This document shows positions 11,716 to 23,918 of a DNA stretch of 64,000 nucleotides, one piece after another. A model generated the notes under the pieces. That model ran no database searches. It was given only the letters and a program-made list of their open reading frames with translations, and was not told the DNA's origin. This DNA comes from Symbiotaphrina buchneri (lineage: Eukaryota; Ascomycota; Symbiotaphrinales; Symbiotaphrinaceae). The stretch lies in assembly GCA_001599915.1 (NCBI GenBank), contig BCIG01000022.1:1-64000 (forward strand). Reading direction: 5' to 3'. The translations under genes and the position numbers were made by a program. Every line of letters begins with the position of its first letter. Within the stretch, counting starts at the first letter, position 1.

Positions 11716-12753
11716 AGGGGTGGACTGGGGCATGTGCAGGTGTTGAGATTGGGTCTGGCCTTTGTTGTGTTAGAGGTGGTGTTACGTGGTTTGGCCCAGG
11801 GGACAAGCACGATTCTTGCGCACTATTTATCCAGAATATCGAATTTTGATCAACTTCATCATGGCCTGTTGGTCCGGAGAACCATGGTCTGGCTGTAAGC
11901 CTGTAACGTGTAGGGTGTAGGTCAGACTGTGTAATCTTGAGAACCCTGACCATTGTGGATAATTAAATATTGCTTTTGAAGCAATAAGAATATGCGGCAG
12001 TCCATACATATGCTCCAGTGTGTTGCGTGCTGTGACCTTTGTCCATGATAGATATTTGTAGCATCAGAAATCCCCATCCCTGCAAACGCCAATTCAAATA
12101 CGAAGGTCAGACGAGACAGCACGCCTTAGCCTATCACAATTTCAAAACCGCCCTTTCAACAACCTTCTCCACCTCCCTGCATCGGCCTTGCCCATCCGCT
12201 GCAACGGTCTCAATTGGGTAGCTGTCTCATCCAAAACAGTCAACGCCAAGTGCTCATCTCATCAACGGTCCAAACTTTAACTGAGCCCTTCGTCGACAGC
12301 GCCGAGGCACCCACCTCATTCTTCGACGTGCGCCTAACACGCCTAACACGCCTAACAGTCATTATGGGCGAAGATCAACGTGACGGTTATCTCGGCATTC
12401 TTTTCCTGGCGCCCTCCCCCCTTGTTATGGCACGAACGCCCTGCCGACGACCGGCCCGCTCGCCCGTCGTTCTTGACAGCTGCGGCGTGGCTCCTTTACA
12501 CACCACCACCACCATGCACCGCCTCGTGCCTGAAAGAGGCGCCCCGACCGCGGGAAAATCAGCCGTGGTGACCCCACCTTCGTCATCGCTGAAGTTCGTT
12601 GTTTTGCGATAATTTCAGACCTGAGTTTTCTAGCATATTCATTTGGTTTTTTCGTGCCTGCGTTTGGGTTCATAAAGTTCTTGGGGGCTTGTGGTATCGT
12701 CTGGTATTATCCACGCGTTGCTCTAAGCATACCACACCATCGCGACCGGCATC
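11716..12753. other. Intergenic region with a short 9-bp repeat
   Basis: About 1 kb without recognisable genes. A 9-bp unit (gcctaacac) is repeated nearly three times at 12332-12357. The remainder presumably holds the 3' UTR of the oxygenase and the promoter of the methyltransferase. Confidence 0.5.
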
Positions 12754-14623
12754 ATGGCGAGCGAGCAGCCCACGCCGTCGGCCGGCCCCACTCATGCGGA
12801 GCCATCCGCCGAGTCCTCAAACCCAAACGTCGAAACCGGGCCTGTGGCAGGTGGTCATCAGTTCGCGAACGTGTCTGGCGATGACGGCGTTTCAGTTGAT
12901 GCAAGTCCATTCCCACCGACCTCTTCAGCTCCTCAACGGGTCTTGCTACTGTTGTGTGATTGTTGTGGCCTGGGATGTCAATGCTAATGCCCGGTTTCTT
13001 TGTGTATAGGTCAGTTCCCCCGAAAACAGCGACTACTACAGTGATGCGGGCTCGGATTTTACGAGTTTGTCCAGCGGCGCGGTGGATTATACATATGAGA
13101 ATGGCAGGAGGTGAGCGAAGCCCTCGCTGAAGTTATGAATAATGCTCACGGAAGAGGATAGATACCACGCTTATAGTCGGGTGAGTTGATGCGGTTCAAA
13201 GCTGTTTTGAGGTTGCTGAAAGCTCATTGACCGTGCGATAGGGCAAATATGTGTACGCTGTTCAATTATCGGCAATGAAACGAGGCATGTTCGAGCTGAC
13301 AAGGGCAGGCTCCCAAACGACGAGGAAGAGAAAGACCGGCTGGACCTCGTGAGCTCCATTGATCCACCGATTTCTGTCATGCATTGACGAGCGTGCCATC
13401 GCAGGTGCACCACATGTATACTCACCATACCACAGCTTGCTGACCGAACAGTATTGCTGACTGACTACTTGCAGCTTCAAGCTCATTCTCTCCGGAGAAT
13501 GTCACCTTGCCCCTCTCAGTAACCCGCAGAGAATCCTCGACATGGGCACAGGGACAGGCATCTGGGCATTAGATATCGCAGAGTATGTACTCTGTTGTTT
13601 CCAAGTTGTTCGAGTCATGTCTATTGACTATGAATCACGCAGCATGTATCCTTCTGCTCAAGTGACCGGGACGGACCTCTCGCCTATACAACCACGTTTC
13701 GTCGCCCCGAACGTGGAATTCCTGGTTGATGACTTCGAGCAAGACTGGGTGTTTGGAAAGAAGTTCGATTACATACACGGTCGAACTCTGCTAGGGTCGG
13801 TATTGTAGGAGGATGTAAAGAGGAGTCCCAGTGCTAATGAGTTCATGTAGATCAGTGAAGGACTGGCCAGAGCTCTTCTCGAAGGCTTACAAGTACGTCA
13901 TCTGAATCTGAGTGATGAGGCTCTCTAATTTCTCGACTATTTAGCCACCTAGAACCTGGAGGATGGGTAGAAATGCAGGAAGGTAAGCTACCCGCTCATC
14001 GCCGTCGTCGAGCCCGGAGTAATGAAACCTCAACAGCCCCCATTTGGTGCTGGAGCGACGACGGATCTCTCAAGCCCGACTCAGCACTTGTCCAATTGTG
14101 AGTTCCCTACATCCCGACCGCCTGCCAACCAACGCCCAATGCCCCAATCCAGCTAACCCAGCGCAGCCTCCAAATCCTCAACGAAGAATCCTCCAAAATC
14201 GGGCGTAGCATGACCGTGGCCGACAAACTCGCAGGATGGATGCGCGACGCAGGCTTCACCTCGGTCACAGAAAAACAATACTTCATCCCGTGGGGCACAT
14301 GGCCTAGGGACAAGCGGCTGAAGAACATCGGCATGTACCAGTACCACAACGTGCTGGACAGCATCGATGCGTATGGCCTGGCGCTGCTCACCCGTGGCCG
14401 AGGGTATACTGAGGATGAGGCGGGGATTTTCATTGCGCTGGTTAAGGAGCAGTTTAAGAGTAAGGGATTGCATGTTTATGGCATCATGTGAGTTTGTCGT
14501 GGCTTTTCTTTTCTTTGTTTCTTGGGGTACGTGTTATGGAGGAGGGGGAGCAGTGCTGACTAGGGGGATAGATATGATGTTTATGGACAGAAACCGATGG
14601 CTTCGACGGAGGGCCCGACATGA
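12754..14623 (+). CDS. LaeA-like SAM-dependent methyltransferase, 13 exons
   Basis: Class I methyltransferase of the LaeA-like family abundant in Pezizomycotina. I join 12754-12900 (or -12939), 13010-13110, 13162-13180, 13242-13252, 13309-13348, 13405-13415, 13475-13582, 13643-13795, 13851-13892, 13945-13982, 14037-14097, 14167-14487 and 14572-14623, giving about 367-380 residues. The disordered acidic start is followed by the family sequence ENGRRYHAY..GKYVLPNDEEE..RLDL, then SAM motif I in [27 protein letters not shown], the acidic-loop segment VDDFEQDW, and [11 protein letters not shown]. The reading frame survives only if exons of 19, 11 and 11 nt are used. The first donor is ambiguous: GC (12901) or a weak GT (12940). 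The donor of exon 8 (GTCGGT) is also non-standard. Target (small molecule or protein) is unknown. Neighbours are a P450 and a Zn2Cys6 regulator. Confidence 0.85.
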
Positions 14624-15639
14624 TGGAGCGGGATCTCTTTGTGGGGTTTGAGCAGGACGGCGATGGAGAGTAATTCTGCACTGCGGACACGACGTAATGA
14701 CATGGCATTAATCATGGGATCTGGCACGTATGCCTTGAGAGACTCGGAACATGGAGAGACGAATCATGAACAGTCGCGCAACTGAGAATTGGCAAGTTGA
14801 GCAGTTGAGCAAGCGTGGCATTATGCGAACCTGATGGCAAGTCGCATGCATGGAATTCCTTTTCTTTCAGCATTTTGAGCAGCATCACCTTGGTCGATCA
14901 TAATTCCCATGAGACACGGCCCTAAGGGGGACGGATAATGATAGCACAATATGAGCACTGCTAAAGTTTCTCTATGACCTCGATCTTCACTATCTGTCTG
15001 CCTTGCACAAGTCTCGCCCAATTGTTCTTCCTCCCTTAGCCCCCAAACGGGCAACAAGGAGTAGGGACCCATATCTTCTCCCACATGCCACACCCCTCAA
15101 GAAGCCCAGCCGATCCTAAGCAGGAAGGTACGATGACTACAGCCCGCTAAGCCGGCGCCGTCTCTCGGTTTATTGACTTCCGGACCACGCTTCGGCTTGT
15201 TCCCGCTCTCCCGCGCACCAATGATCGTTGATTATATTGCTTTACGAGCGCATTGGAGCTCGTGGGAGGTGGATGCCGCGCAAAGCGAGCTCTCCGTGCA
15301 AATGCTGACCTGCAAGGTATTGTTCGTCCAAGCCTGTACTGAACACCCCTGAAGCTCTAGTTATTCTTCTGCGGGTAATGCGTATCCCGCTTCACAGCAG
15401 CGGATAACAGGCACCACCCAAGTCAGGACCCAGCACGCTGGGACACCGTCGTCTCATCTTCACCCTTACTGCTCCCTTTTCCGCTCGCCCTACAATTCCC
15501 AACCTTCCGGGACTGGGGAAGCTCTGTTCTGTTTTTGAGCCTTGTTTTACGTTGCACCCGGGACCCCACGCAGCACACTAGAACTGTGCACGTCCATTCC
15601 GTCCAATTGCCGTTGTCAATTGACTTTCCCCGCCCCGCA
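14624..15639. other. Intergenic region (1.0 kb)
   Basis: Between the methyltransferase and the P450, both on +. No conserved coding or RNA feature seen; it probably contains the P450 promoter. Confidence 0.5.
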
Positions 15640-17670
15640 ATGGCGGTTTCACAATGGGGCCCGCTCCCGCTCCCGGTCTCTGTGCCACTAACACTCCCGT
15701 CGATCTCGTTGCTATTCCTGCTGCTATGTGTCACCTACATCTCCACACGCGCCTTCTACCGGCTGTACCTGCATCCGCTTGCCGGGTTCCCGGGCCCGCG
15801 GCGGGCCGCGCTGTCGAACTACTATGAGTTCTACTACAACACGGTCAAAGACGGCGGTGGTCAGTGGATATGGAGGGTGCGCGAGATGCACCGGGAATAT
15901 GGTACTGTACCGTAGCTTTTCTTTCTATACAAAAGAGGCAGATATGTCGAGGGTCTCATGTCGGAAAACCAATTGATGTTGACGCCGTGTCTTCCTCGCA
16001 GGCCCGATCGTTCGCATCACGCCGGACGAACTGCACATCGCGGACCCGGCATTCTACGACGAGATCTACGCCTCCTCCACACGGCCACGGGAGAAATACT
16101 GGCGCTTCGTAGCGCATTTCGGTGCGCCAACCAGCATGGTCGCGACAGTCGACCACGAGCACCACCGGTTGCGGCGGGGGATCCTCAATCCCTTCTTCAG
16201 CAAGCGCAGCGTTTCCTCACTCGAATCCGTGATCCACTCCAAAGCCGCGCAGCTATGCAGCCGTCTGTCTTCGCTCGCGGGCACGGGCGCAGTGGTGCGG
16301 CTGGACGTGGCGTTCACGGCGCTGACGATGGACGTCATCACGCACTACTGCTACGGCGCCAGCTACGGGTACCTGGCCGAGCCGGACTTCAAGGAGAGCT
16401 GGAAGACGGGCGTGCTGGAGGCTAGCGCGAATGGAGCTACCCTCCGCCAGTGGCCCTGGCTGCTGCCCGTCTTTCGCGCGCTGCCGCCGTGGTTGCTGAA
16501 GAAGATCGATCGGAATGCTGGTGTATTGCTGGAGATCCAGCATATGGTCCGCAAGCAGAGCGAGGAGAGCATCGCCGCGATGCAGCAGCAGCAGCAGCTG
16601 GAAACCAACAGCAACCCAGCTGTTTCGTCCGACCTGGCGGCGGCAGGGAAAAGGCGTGAGACCATCTTCGACGCGCTCCTTCACAACGACCTCCCGCCCG
16701 CCGAGAAGACCATGGCCCGCCTGCAGGACGAGGGCCAGCTGCTGCTCGGCGCCGGCAGCGAGACGACAGCCAAGACGCTGACGGTGCTGAGCTTCCACGT
16801 GCTGCGGCAGCCGGCACTGCTTGCGCGGCTTCGCGCCGAGCTGGCAACGGTCATGCCCAGCCCAACCAGCGTGCCGGCGTGGTCCGCGCTGGAGCAGCTG
16901 CCGTTCCTCTCCGCGGTCATCGCGGAGGGATTGCGCCTCTCGCATGGTGTCGTGACAAGACTGCCGCGCGTCGCGCCCGCGGAGACGCTGCGGTATCGTG
17001 ATGAGAGTAGAGGGGGGAAGGAGTGGGTTATTCCGAAGGGGGTGAGTCCTTTCTTTGCTCTGCCAGCTTTGCCTTTTTCCCCGTTCTTGTTCATTTGGCC
17101 TTGGAACCCTATTCTCTGACCCGTGCTTTCTTCCTTGATACGTATAGACGCCCGTTTCGACAGCCTCGTACTTCATCCACATGGATGCCTCCATCTTCCC
17201 GGATCCGCACGCATTCAACCCCTCGCGCTGGCTTGACGAAGAGGGACGCCTGCACCGCCGCCTCGATCGCTACCTGGTCGCTTTCACCAGGGGCAGTCGG
17301 GCGTGTTTGGGTATCAAGTATGTGGTTCCCGTTCCCCTTGTTTCCTCTCCCCTCGAACAAAACATCTTCTCTGCTCCCTTTACGCTGGCTTTTCCACCCT
17401 TTCCATCAACACACCCGGCATATTCAAGCCTGGTTGCGCGTGTGCGAGATATGGATAAGTCAGCTAATCTTGGATTCCGTTTCTCATATCCCTAGTCTCG
17501 CATACGCAGAACTATATCTCACCGTGGCGGCGGTATTTCGGCGCTTCGATCTGCAGCTATTCGAGACGGACGAGGGTGACGTGGAGGTCGAAAGGGACTT
17601 TTTCTTTGGATGGGGCAAGGACGGGAGTTTGGGCGTGAGGGCGACGGTGGAGGGCGTGGTTGGGAGTTGA
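15640..17670 (+). CDS. Cytochrome P450 monooxygenase (Tri4/CYP58-like)
   Basis: ER-anchored haem-thiolate monooxygenase. Exons 15640-15901, 16002-17041, 17148-17317 and 17496-17670 give 548 residues, slightly long. An N-terminal membrane anchor lies near residues 17-36, followed by the hinge HPLAGFPGPRR. The I-helix shows GAGSETT, the K-helix EGLR, and the haem loop FTRGSRACLG with Cys about 487. The segment DHEHHRLRRGILNPFFSKRSV resembles fungal P450s of the trichodiene-oxygenase group, but family assignment from memory is tentative. A short Gln-rich insertion occurs before the I-helix. It sits 750 bp before a Zn2Cys6 regulator on the same strand and is a plausible tailoring enzyme of an accessory pathway. 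Substrate unknown. Confidence 0.92.
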
Positions 17671-18422
17671 GTGGAGACAGTTGGGCAAGAGATGAGGGGT
17701 TGAGAGGGGGTGGACTTGGAGGATGAGGACAGTGAGGTGGAGAAAGCGAAGTTTTGTTGAGAGTGATTGGATATATGCGTGCAGGAAGGATAGGGTATGG
17801 TAGGAGATGTAGTGATGTAAGGTACACCGCGGGGTGTGGTTGTTGGCTAGTACTGGATGGTTATTATACATCCTGCGTTGGATGAAGTTGTTGTATGGCA
17901 AATATCCTTCCTGCTGGGGCCTTTTGGTAATGGGTTTCGAAGTTATCTCAGCGCTCCGCTCTTGTAATTGATACAAAACAACGGGGCGCAGAGCTTGCGT
18001 ACCTTGTCTTGCCAACGGGAAGTCGCATTCTGCCTCCATCGGGCCGAAGCTCCAACAAAAGACTTGCGCGAGACATCTGTACAATGGACATTATTTTCTC
18101 TGATATAGGATTTACAAAAGTATGAATCACTGTCATTCGACATATTATCGTCTAGCCGTGAATTTACCTATTTTCATGTCTCTGATCATTTGTTGTCCGT
18201 CTCGCTCCAGTTTCTCCGGCCAGTATGACTCCATACAGAGACAGCTGGAAAGCGCCATGCGCTTTCCTATTTCGGGACGCTCGGCCCGTTTGCGGAGACG
18301 TCGATATCTCTTTCTCTCCCGTCACACTCGCAGCACCTCCTCTTACGCAACGCTCTCGCACCGAACTGAGTGCTTAGTAGTAGTTTCTCAAACGAGCGAG
18401 GGTCTCATGCAAGCCACCCGTC
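17671..18422. other. Intergenic region between P450 and regulator
   Basis: About 750 bases on the transcription path from the P450 to the regulator. No additional gene is supported. Confidence 0.5.
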
Positions 18423-20729
18423 ATGGCGGATTCAGGAACGGACCGAGAAAGCGGGTCGACTAAGCGCGCGCGTTTGGCTTGCACGGAATGCCGGCAGGCA
18501 AAGGTACGTTGCACCAAAGATCGCTTCGCCCTCTAGATCTTCCATCATCATCTTGAGTGGATATTTGTGCTCACAGACTGAATAGTTGCGATGTGATGCT
18601 CCAAAGAATCCCTGTTCGCGATGTGAGAGGATGGGTCTGAAGTGCGAAACCGTGGTTGGTTATAAGCGTGTAGAGAAGAAGCGGTATGGTTCGGGCCGGT
18701 CGGCTCGTCATCATCATCACATGCGATCTTGTTCTGACACGTTCCAAGGAAACTGGATGAGCTCGAAAAGCAAGTCCAGCAGCTCCGATCCGCTGTTGAT
18801 CAGGGCAGAGCGTTCCCGCAGGATGTCATCCCCGGCGGTGCGGGGCTATCTACAGTTCCGCCTTATCAGAGGACTCCGAGCCTGTACGGGAAGCAGACTC
18901 CTTCGTATCGAGGATCCAGTATCATCCTAGGAGATGAGATGCAATCGCCAACGCCACCTCTCGCGAGGACCAATGGGACAGCGCCTTTACACACTGCTGC
19001 TGAGCCTGCTCCACCACTGGTTCCTGTTGTCGACCCGGCCGTCCAATATCAGGAAAATTCTGAAAGCAGGCCATCTGCTGCTACTTCTCGCAGCATTGAC
19101 GGCATTGAGTTGATGCCTAATTTAATCGACGAATTATTTTACACGTAGGTACATTTCCATGTGATCGCCCTGTAAAGTTGCTTACCAGATATAGTTATTT
19201 TCAACACTGCCATCAGTTCCTTCCTTTCCTCGACAAGTCTCGCTCTCCAGATCAATACTACGAGTCCTCACCGCTCCTCTTCTGGGTCATTGTGGCCGTC
19301 AGCTCGCGCACATATGAGGCCGATCCGGCTCTATGTAATAGACTATATGACTCCACGATGAAGCTCGCTTTCAACACTATCACTCTGCCTCCGCTTTCTC
19401 TTCCAAGCGTTCAAGCAATTGCACTGATTTGCACATGGCCGCCACTACGGACGTCGACGTGGCAGGATCCTTCTGAATTGCTGAGCGGCCTGGCAGTCAC
19501 TGCGGCCCTGCACCTAGGACTGCACCGCCCGGGGGATGTACTGGCGTTTACGCGCATGCGTCCGGATATCGAGCTTAGGTTGAATCTCAGCGAAGTGGAG
19601 AGATGCGAGAGACTGAAGACATGGGCCGCCTGCAACATTGTTGCTCAAAGGTGAGTCTGATTCCCATGGCCTTGGTCTCAGCTTGGTTGACAGGTATGCA
19701 GAATTAGCATCGAACGTGGCTATCCACCCACATCCACCCTCTTTGACTGGACCATTGACCGTGCCTGCGAGTCCGGAACAGGCTATTATATCCCCGAGGA
19801 TCTAAGACAGCATTTGATTGTCCATCGATTCATCAATCGCGTTGCGCACGCGATGTCGAGCAACCGAGCTGACTACCTTGGTTTGCCTTCGGAGAACGAG
19901 CGCGAAACACTTATCAAGGTACTGGAGGATGACATAGATATCATCGAGGGGCAGATTGGAAAACAGGCTACTCGTAAGTATTCCCTCCATACCTTACACC
20001 TGCGAGCGGCCCTCAACATGTAGCTGACTACCTATTGAAGCCTCCGGCCAGCTAGATCTCCTTTTCGCTCGTCTCTTTCTCCACTGTTTCGCCTTCTTCC
20101 CTTCGAGCCTACCTTCGCGTCAAACCGGCATCCTAAAAGCATACGCCAACGCCACGACACTCATGTCCCGAGCCATCGGCTTCGAGACCTCTACCCGCCT
20201 ACTACATCACGGATGCGACTTCGTTCTGCGGCAACTCCTCGTATGCGGCTCGGTACTTTTCAAAGTCCTGACCTCTTCTCTCTCACGCTACATCGACATC
20301 GAGGCCGGCAAGGCGCTATTCAACACCACGACATTCGCCATGCGCTGCATGAGCGTGCAAGCCGAGGACCTGCCCTCCCGCGGGGCGGATATGCTCGCCT
20401 GCGTATGGAGGACGTATTTCAGCTTTGACGGCGTCCCGCAGCAGCCGCAGTGGCGGACGCAGTTGCAGCAGCAGGATGATGCGGGGTTGTTTATTAAGAG
20501 TCGTGGTGGGGCGAGTGTGATGTATGATTGCATGTGGCTGTGGAGAGAGGAGAGGGCGAAGAGCGATAAGACTGGCAACAAGGGTGGAAAGGCCTCGACG
20601 TCGAAGGAGGCTCCTGTGGAGGAAGTGACCGTGGACCAGCAGGTCTGGCCGGGGTTTGATGATACATCGTGGCTTTGGGACTTTGATCTGCCGCAAGAGC
20701 TTTTCGGAGAGCCAAGTACAACAACATGA
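18423..20729 (+). CDS. Zn2Cys6 transcription factor with fungal middle homology region
   Basis: Nuclear GAL4-type regulator. Exons 18423-18503, 18586-18683, 18749-19144, 19189-19650, 19702-19973 and 20041-20729 stay in phase and give 665 residues. The binuclear cluster is complete (Cys 20, 23, 30, 37, 40, 47), with an intron splitting it after residue 27, a common position. A short coiled coil (KLDELEKQVQQLRSAVDQ) follows as dimerisation element. The fungal_TF_MHR-type region runs from about residue 190 to 560, and the tail ends in an acidic/aromatic patch (DDTSWLWDFDLPQELF) typical of LEU3-like activators. Acceptors of introns 2 and 5 are AAG, which is acceptable but less usual. Position between a P450 and an FSH1 hydrolase suggests a pathway-specific regulator; this is inference. 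Confidence 0.88.
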
Positions 20730-21214
20730 TGTTAAGGCTCAATTCCTGTCCCTCTTCTGCAACTGCGTTCCTGTATATGTTTAGATGGCACTCGTTGTTC
20801 TATGATTGGAATTCCCATGGAGGAAGTTGGAGTGGGTACGGAACGTGGTGTTTGGCGGCAGCTATATCAACGCAGACGTGAAGAAGAGAGTATTATGCAG
20901 AGCTAACAACTCGTGATATTATATTCGAGCTTTGCTGATGCCGTATATATAGGTCACTGGAGGGATGTGGACTCTGGGGCTTCATGTGATGATTGGCTTA
21001 TGCTATCGTTGATAAGTCTTAACGGGAAGGCGGTTTACAGAGCTTGCATAAAGAGTCCAAGTCAAATGATAAGGTATCTGAGGGCAAACACTTGATCATC
21101 TCAAAACGGAATGTACACAAAGGAGTTTGATGGAACGATTGTCTCCGATGTTCAATCTTATCTATTTCGATCTATTCTGGATGTCATTAAGTCCGTCTAC
21201 CTCAGATATCTGGT
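20730..21214. other. Convergent intergenic region
   Basis: About 485 bases between the 3' ends of the regulator (+) and the FSH1 hydrolase (-). Presumably two 3' UTRs; nothing else seen. Confidence 0.5.
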
Positions 21215-21928
21215 CTACCTCGCCTGCTCTTCGTGCGTATTTATAATCCAGTCCACCAAGCGCAGTAAATCTTCCTTCCGTCTAGGCATCTCATGGCCAC
21301 CCGCCACATCCAACACTGTTGCCGTCGTCTTGTCACAATACCCTATCTGCACATCCTTGTTCTGCTGCACGAAAGCATCATCTTCGCCATGCACATGCAC
21401 CGTGGGCACTTGCACAACACCATCCACATACTGCAACCACCGCTCATCCGCCGCCGATATCCTCTCCTGCAAACCCTCCGTCAACGGTATCGGCGGCCGC
21501 GAGCCACCCACCAAAACTGCGAATTTATATCCGGCTGACTTCTCTCCTCGCTGCACACGTGCCTGATCCCGCAGCAACAAGCCCAGCGCAACCATCGTCC
21601 CCTGGGAGAACCCTAGGACGCCTACAAAGGGGCCTTCGTTCAGCTCGACGCGGTCGAGCAACTTGATCGTGTCCTCGAGGCCGTAGGGCTTCTTGGTCGC
21701 CTCGTCGACCTTGACCCACATGTAGTAGGGCCCGACCGACTCGAAGACGGGTAGCACGCCCGGTCCCGGCGCGGATTCTAGCGGCGCAGTTACAAAGACA
21801 AAGCGGAAGCGATCCCGGAGGTGATGCCGCAGTTGGATGGTTTGCAGCTGGAAGATGAGCGCAGAGGTGCCCCCGCCATGGAGGCAGAGGATTGCGGGGA
21901 GGTGGGCCGTTGAGGGGTCATCGGACAT
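21215..21928 (-). CDS. FSH1-family serine hydrolase (LovG/CitA-type)
   Basis: Intronless 237-residue alpha/beta hydrolase of the FSH1 family. The catalytic triad is visible: Ser about 108 in LGFSQGT, Asp about 183-184 in VHGEDDAF, His about 212 in AGGHEMP. The N-terminus AILCLHGGGTSALIF and the YYMWVKV region are family hallmarks. Members include yeast FSH1 and cluster-encoded hydrolases such as LovG and CitA that release or edit polyketides. No polyketide synthase lies within the window, so a housekeeping esterase role is equally possible. Neighbours are a Zn2Cys6 regulator (convergent) and a TmpA-like reductase (divergent). Confidence 0.93.
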   Translation of the reverse strand: MSDDPSTAHLPAILCLHGGGTSALIFQLQTIQLRHHLRDRFRFVFVTAPLESAPGPGVLPVFESVGPYYMWVKVDEATKKPYGLEDTIKLLDRVELNEGPFVGVLGFSQGTMVALGLLLRDQARVQRGEKSAGYKFAVLVGGSRPPIPLTEGLQERISAADERWLQYVDGVVQVPTVHVHGEDDAFVQQNKDVQIGYCDKTTATVLDVAGGHEMPRRKEDLLRLVDWIINTHEEQAR

Positions 21929-23918
21929 GTTGGCTTACGGAGTGGCGTATTTGGGAATGTGCTCCTTGATACCCTTGGAAGGGGGATACAAGCCAAGGTC
22001 GGGATGATTGCTACTCTCTAGCTGTCGTGGTGCCTATCATTTTGGAAGGCTGATTTCGTTCGTCCGATTTCCGCCCCCAACAGTCGACATTTCAGTTTAG
22101 CGCGCAACTGGCCACGTTGGCGGAAATCAGCATCTTTCACGTGATGTCCTTTCTCCTCCACCGCCAATTACAGAGAACAAGGGAAACATTCCCTCTGAAA
22201 GAGAATGATCTTGATTGGCTCTTCGATGCAGCAATCCGCCGTTACTCGACCTCATGGTCTTGTGAGAGGCAAAGCATCGCCCCAGCCAATCATCTAGTTT
22301 CCGCGCTGCACATTCCCCGCCCGCGGCAATTAGGACACAAACAAAAGCAAGATGGCGATCGTTCTGGCTCTCTGCTCCGGCTAAAGTTCCAGAAGAGTCA
22401 AGATGAAGCGGATGTACCACCAAACCCGTCGCGTCATACAAACGACCATGTATGACAGTTGCCCGAGCAAACCCAAGGATATATCAATTGATCGACGTAA
22501 GGAATCGTCAGATCATACCCAGAATGTTCTTTACGGGCTCGGCGGCTCTCTCGGACTCTCAAAGAAAACATCATCAATATGCAACGATCCGGAGATATGC
22601 CTCCCTTTGCATCGATCCTCATCGAGAACGGAATGCATATCAATGACTCCTTGAACAACGTACGTCCGGGCCTGTAGGAAGCCATGCCGACCGACACCGA
22701 GTGCCGGGGAAGCTCCTTCAGCCTCCCCCGTGGCATCCACAACGATGCAGTAACCCATCACGAATCATGTACGGTCCTGCAACCTCTTCTCTTTTGTCTT
22801 CTTACATCGACGCCCAAAGACCATCGGTGGGCGGCCACTGGTCGCCTCGAGATGGCGACAGCCAATAAGGACAAACGAAGGCAGCATGAGTGCGATGCAA
22901 GGTGCCCGTGCCATTTCAATGTTCCGCTTCCGCTGGCTACGTTACACACACATACAGAACTGATCCATCACCCCTGTAGATCAGATCTGACGCATCAGAG
23001 TGGTTTGGATTCGGCTCAGATCCGATCGTCCAGCGGACAGCATCGACCAAGAGAGCAGCAAGCCACCTGCGTCCGTTTTGGGACATGTGGCGCTTCTGGC
23101 AGGACCAGCTGAAAAGCCAATTGGACGTCGAGGCCCCAACAGCCCCAAAGAGGCCCCAACAGCCCCAAAGAGGCTGAATCCACCAAGCTCTTCCGAGGAA
23201 GCCGATGCGAGCGAGCACGCCTCTCGCTGTCCTGGGCCAAGCTGGAGCGTACCAAAATAACATCAGTCTAATGCGCTCCAAGTAAGGTGGGGTCTGTGGA
23301 CGTCTTCTGGCTGCCTGTTTCGAAGCCGCAAAACTTTGTGGACCTGAACTAACCCCGTCTCAGCGCTCGAATGTTCCTTCCCCAGGGGACAAGCGCAGAG
23401 TCAATGGGGGAATGTGGCTTACGCCATGGAATGCCTCGTTAGCCCTATGACCGGAAAAAAAAAGAAATCGACCCAGCAACCGGGCCAAGTGCAGCACGCG
23501 CCCCCCAGGTCATCGCTTTGACGATTTGAACAGGTGCCACGGACCATTATTTGACTGCAGAGAACCTTACGTGGCTGGCTTATTTACCCAGCTTTCAACA
23601 GGTCTCCTTGGCTGTCGCTTTTGATGGCTGCAGATGTAACGTTGTCAATGTCAAGTCTCCACATTTGTGTGATTTTGGATGGTTTGATGTTGGGGAAGCC
23701 CAGCTCAAGCCCAAAGCCGCCTGATGCTGAGGTGCGATGTCTTTATGCGACCTGTAAGACTTAAATAGGCCCTTTCATTCCTTCCAGTTTGCATTGTTTC
23801 TTCAGCAAGAGCATTTGTATATCGCCGTCGAAATAATTGGTGCTCGTGTCGTTGCTTCCTTCCTATCTTGCGTCACTTGCTCCACCTTCCTCTGCATCCA
23901 GCCTCAACCTCTCACACA
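21929..23918. other. Intergenic region (2.0 kb) with a 20-bp duplication
   Basis: Divergent promoter region of the FSH1 hydrolase and the TmpA-like gene. Two exact 20-bp copies of a C/A-rich unit lie at 23131-23150 and 23151-23170. The last 250 bases before 23919 are pyrimidine-rich and probably 5' UTR. No protein family is recognisable here. Confidence 0.5.

Noticed and set aside
16253-17218. 321-residue minus-strand frame opposite the P450
   Set aside because: Mirror of a GC-rich coding exon; no family resemblance.
22117-23260. Short frames around the 20-bp duplication
   Set aside because: Overlap on both strands, low complexity, no family similarity.
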